A stretch of DNA of 64,000 nt from Euleptes europaea (taxonomy: Eukaryota > Chordata > Lepidosauria > Squamata > Sphaerodactylidae), in the NCBI RefSeq assembly GCF_029931775.1, contig NC_079312.1, positions 59,648,333 through 59,712,332 of the forward strand, given 5' to 3'. The translations under genes were made by a program, and so were the position numbers. The notes beneath the pieces were generated by a model. That model was not told the origin of the DNA. It saw only the letters and a list, made by a program, of their open reading frames with translations, and searched no databases. Shown one piece after another: positions 11,870-64,000 of this stretch (its first letter is position 1; every line of letters starts with the position of its first letter).

Positions 11870-13735
11870 AGACACTTCCGCTAGGGACGCTGATTTGAGT
11901 GTCACGTTTCTCGGGGGCTCCCAAGAGAACCAAGAAACGTTTGAACTTGGGGGCAAATTTTTGCACCCCACCCCGGTTCTAATTAGTGGACCGAGGAACA
12001 GGAACACCCCTGCTGCCTTCAAGAGCGGTCTGACCCCCAGTTTTGCTGAGAGAGTCTTCGGACGACTCTCGGAATCCTGTAAGAGGTCCCGCCGGCCTGA
12101 GGGGGAAACACTGCTGAAAACGTCTCTTTGGAATTAGGCTCAGATCTCCCCTATCTATCACCATCTAAGCAACTACACAGAAGCAAGAATACCTACTCTC
12201 CTGAAATCTGAGTAAGTTAAAAGAACTCTTTTGTTTTACCTGGATCTGGAAGCACCGGGAGATTGCTAAATACATCGGCCGAATCTGTCTCTCCCCACTT
12301 AAATGTTTAAATGACTCTTTGAAAACAAGAAAAGATCAGATAAATCAGCAGGAATCTTATCAATTTGATCGGTGGGAAGACACAACTAAGATTTTTTGAA
12401 AGACGTCTCTGCTACCAATCAGAAACTATGACGTATAAAGAGGAGGGAGGAGGCGTAATCCCCCCACATCGCGAGATGTCGTCTTTCTAACTACACTAAG
12501 TCTTCCTGCCACATCCTTCCTGGAAATAATCTATCATCGCGAAAGTAGCAGAGAACTTGGAATCGGAAGTGTGGCATCATCGTGCAACTGGCAAATACCT
12601 CCCAAGTTCCTGAACAAAAGGAAGACGGAAGGTTTATGACACTGATTCCTGCAGTACCTCTCTGCTATTTATAACACCAGTCTTTGTCGGGACTTTACCA
12701 ACTAAGTCTCAATGGAACTTTCAGAAGCAGCAATCATGGAACGTTTGATTAAACAGCTGGATCAATTTTCTGCTTTGATGAACCAAAAACTGGATTTTAT
12801 CTTAGATGACCTTAAAGATATAAAAATTCAAATCATCACAATGAGGTCGGAGGTGAGATCAGAGGGTTCTTCAGATGACAAGAAAGACAAAGAACAGAAG
12901 AACCTTGCAAAGGAAATGGAGAATGACAACAAACAAACTGCAATAGTCCAGCTGGCAACAATGGATCTGAATGTGAGCGACTTAGATCTTTGTTTTTATA
13001 ATCTGCCTGAGGAACTTTTTAACACCAGCTTGGAGGACTTAAAGGGTAGAAAAACTGGAGCTATGGGGATCTCCTTTATTGACTTTGAGATGGAAGAAAC
13101 TGCAACACAGATCTACTATGAAGATCATTCACGAGCAGAAGAAATCTTACTAACAACTTCCAAGGATGCTCTTCGATGTCTAGTGTTAATGAAGAAAAGA
13201 AAAAAATGCTGGAAATTCCGGACAAAGGAACTGATTTAAAAGAGTCTGGCTTGTCTTTTGGAAGGGATTAAACAGGAATTGGTTAAAAGGCTTGGTTTTA
13301 ATGGAATTGAAATAACATAAGATATCAATATACTAGAAATATAATTTGTATTAAAATGAGTGTTTGGGAGAAATGGAGGGTTTACAAAATAATTATTTTT
13401 TAATGAAAACAACTAAATGTTTCCTATTGTTCTAATCCATTTATTATTAGTGAGATTTACTTTTTTTTCTTCTTTTTTATGATTGGCATTTATATTCTTT
13501 AAAGAGAGAATGATTAATACAAAGAGATTGATAGGTATTAGTAATAATATTAGGATTAGAAGTTTATGCAAAAGAGATTACTAATTAATCAATAGATGGA
13601 GGGAGGTGTAGGGGAAGTCAATATATTTTTGATCATACTTAATGTTTTCTATTGCATTTTATATTTTATTCTTTGTTTATACTAACTCTTGAACTTTGTG
13701 TTTAATAATTTTGAAAAATAAAAAATTATTAAAAA
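11870..13735 (+). mobile_element. HAL1-like L1 element (ORF1 only) with 16-bp target duplication
   Basis: Bounded by ACATTATTTAAATGGA at 11,854-11,869 and 13,736-13,751. A GC-richer leader of about 840 bases precedes an L1-ORF1-like frame. A 500-base AT-rich tail ends AAAAATTATTAAAAAA. No ORF2 is present. This is the structure of HAL1 half-LINEs: a complete ORF1-only insertion rather than a 5'-truncated L1. Confidence 0.8.
12712..13239 (+). CDS. L1 ORF1-like protein of the HAL1-like element
   Basis: 175 residues. Residues 1-50 (MERLIKQLDQFSALMNQKLD, then FILDDLKDIKIQIITMRSEV) form a heptad-rich coiled coil like the trimerising stalk of L1 ORF1p, followed by a charged stretch. From about residue 85, LDLCFYNLPEELFNTSLEDL resembles the start of the ORF1p RRM fold. 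The C-terminal domain seems shortened compared with usual ORF1p (about 300 residues). Not a host gene, because it sits inside a target-duplicated insertion. Confidence 0.65.
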   Translation: MELSEAAIMERLIKQLDQFSALMNQKLDFILDDLKDIKIQIITMRSEVRSEGSSDDKKDKEQKNLAKEMENDNKQTAIVQLATMDLNVSDLDLCFYNLPEELFNTSLEDLKGRKTGAMGISFIDFEMEETATQIYYEDHSRAEEILLTTSKDALRCLVLMKKRKKCWKFRTKELI

Positions 13736-13751
13736 ACATTATTTAAATGGA

Positions 13752-14189
13752 GGGCACATGCCTCTTGTTTTAACCAGAGGGAAAGAGCACATGTACACCT
13801 GACACATATGCATCACTTTTGCTGCAGACTCGAATGCCTTATTCCTAAGCATTTTGTCATCATGTGAAACTCTGCATTTCAGTTATGGGGTGGGTTTTAA
13901 TATTACACTGGCAGTCACCAAGTTTCCCCCCCCCAGTGGATTAAGATTAAAAATGATTAATTCTTGATTGTTTATGCAGATATGTATATATACATATATT
14001 TTTTCTTTTCTTTTAGTCTTAGCATGACACTGTTCAGAGCCGAATTGGCTGTATGAGCAGTATCATTAAAGTAAAGCATTTCAGTTATATTTAAACCACC
14101 AATGAGAGGTGCAGGTAGAATATGTGGTTACTGCAAATCGACAAACGTGAGCCAGGACATAGCTAGAACCAAGAAGCCAATCCAAATTA
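13752..14189. other. Short gap between the HAL1-like element and FLNB 3' end
   Basis: AT-rich sequence with a C run near 13,928 and a TATATATACATATA stretch near 13,984. Nothing else seen. Confidence 0.5.
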
Positions 14190-62960
<48,771 letters not shown>

Positions 62961-64000
62961 CTACAAGACAGCAAAGACACAGTCAGGCCACCTCAGACTA
63001 GTTTACCTGTGGGGGAACAGTCTGGTCATTTTTCGCCCAAGCCAGCACCAATGGGAAACAGAAGCGGGCAAACGGAAAGCACTGGCATCAATGTAAGTCC
63101 CTGTGTACAAGTTACAGTTAGCATACATGCAGTCTATGTGCAATGTGTACATGATTTCTCTTTGTACGTGTGTTAATTCTTACATTATATTCAGCACATG
63201 AATGGCTGAAAACATGATTTTAAAGCTTCATATTTATCCAGGTAACTGTTCCAATTTTTAAAGCAAACACATATTGGTTCTTCATACATGCAGGATATGA
63301 GAGATTATTGTACTGTGCGCACTGGTCTTAAGAGGCAGTGTGTACTATAAAAGGAAAAGGCGAGAAGGCAGAGGTCTATGGTGCCAGTTTCAGTGACAGC
63401 ACTGGTTCCTGTAAGAGTCATCCCACCAACATTGGCTATAAGCAAAGTTTCGGCTTAGTTTTTCCTGAGAAGAATTTCTAGGAGTTACAATGTTTGCAGT
63501 TGAGGCCCAGAAATATTCCTTCCATCCAGAAAAATTCCCTGAGGTGTCCTCTGAGTAGGAGAAAGTCAAGTTTCCTTCCATCCAGGTCCCAAAATCCAGT
63601 GTTCTCCATGAATTTAACCAGGTCCCCTTACTCAGGATTTCCAATTACAGGAAACCTTACGCTAATCTGCATTGGTGCTTACTTGTTTTCTTGTTCTGAA
63701 GGGTTGAAGCAATTTTAAGTTTTGCAATATAGCGAGACTGAGCCTCTCAAGTTGGGAAATTCCTTGTTATGTTTATTTAGCAAACAGAGGTGATTGTAAA
63801 TCCAGATGTCTGCTCCTCTCTAAGGTTCAACTGCTAAGGACTCAGTACGGTACTCTAATGCTAACTGGAGTCCAAATTAACTTTGAAGCAGCTGATTTCA
63901 ACATTAGCTAAGAGATAAGGCCTGAGTTACTCAGAGAAAACAGCCAATTCCAACAAGGGTAATTATGCTGCGTGCGTACTAGAGACAAGTTGGGTGGAGA
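62961..64000 (-). other. FLNB intron running to the right edge
   Basis: The preceding exon (repeat 1/2, expected to end near NKPTYFDIYTA) is not visible, so it lies beyond 64,000. Confidence 0.6.

Noticed and set aside
12712-13239. A host protein-coding gene
   Set aside because: It is enclosed by a 16-base target duplication with an A-rich tail and has an L1 ORF1-like coiled coil.
1-14189. DNASE1L3, the usual mammalian neighbour past FLNB, on the plus strand
   Set aside because: No exon with its conserved DNase I motifs could be found; it may lie beyond the left edge or be elsewhere.

Overview
The window is nuclear DNA of a vertebrate, most likely a squamate reptile and perhaps a gecko. It holds one large intron-rich gene, a CR1 LINE with a long open reading frame, 5S-rRNA-derived and tRNA-derived SINEs, L1 pieces and many short hAT-type MITEs. 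The species is inferred only from this repeat style.

The main content is the minus-strand gene for filamin B (FLNB), from about 62,960 down to about 14,190. I could place 40 exons by their filamin Ig-repeat coding sequence and their splice sites. They run from the middle of Ig repeat 2 through repeat 24, the stop codon at 15,627-15,629 and a 3' UTR of about 1.4 kb with an AATAAA signal. All junction phases agree. The coding bases add up to an uninterrupted frame of 2,254 residues. The actin-binding CH domains, repeat 1 and the start of repeat 2 lie beyond the right edge. Three in-frame cassette exons stand out: a 93-base exon adding 31 residues inside repeat 13, a 78-base hinge-1 exon, and a 123-base exon joining repeats 19 and 20. 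One intron uses a GC-AG donor.

The introns carry a very large inverted repeat (about 530 bases, next to the donor upstream of the 93-base exon), a near-perfect 75-base-arm foldback, hAT MITEs with target-site duplications, CR1/L3-like LINE tails, 5S and tRNA SINEs, and a long TA microsatellite.

The region downstream of FLNB (1-14,190) is mostly repeats. It includes a MITE split by a CR1 insertion (2,017-3,518), an L1 ORF2 relic (about 7,330-8,330), and a HAL1-like ORF1-only L1 element bounded by a 16-base duplication (11,870-13,735). It also has one probable host exon at 5,751-6,189 on the minus strand, coding for a small protein that resembles the sperm microtubule inner protein SPMIP1/ATP6V1FNB. 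No prokaryotic or viral system is present. The most interesting items are the splice-regulatory architecture of FLNB, the giant foldback, the HAL1-like element and the SPMIP1-like neighbour.
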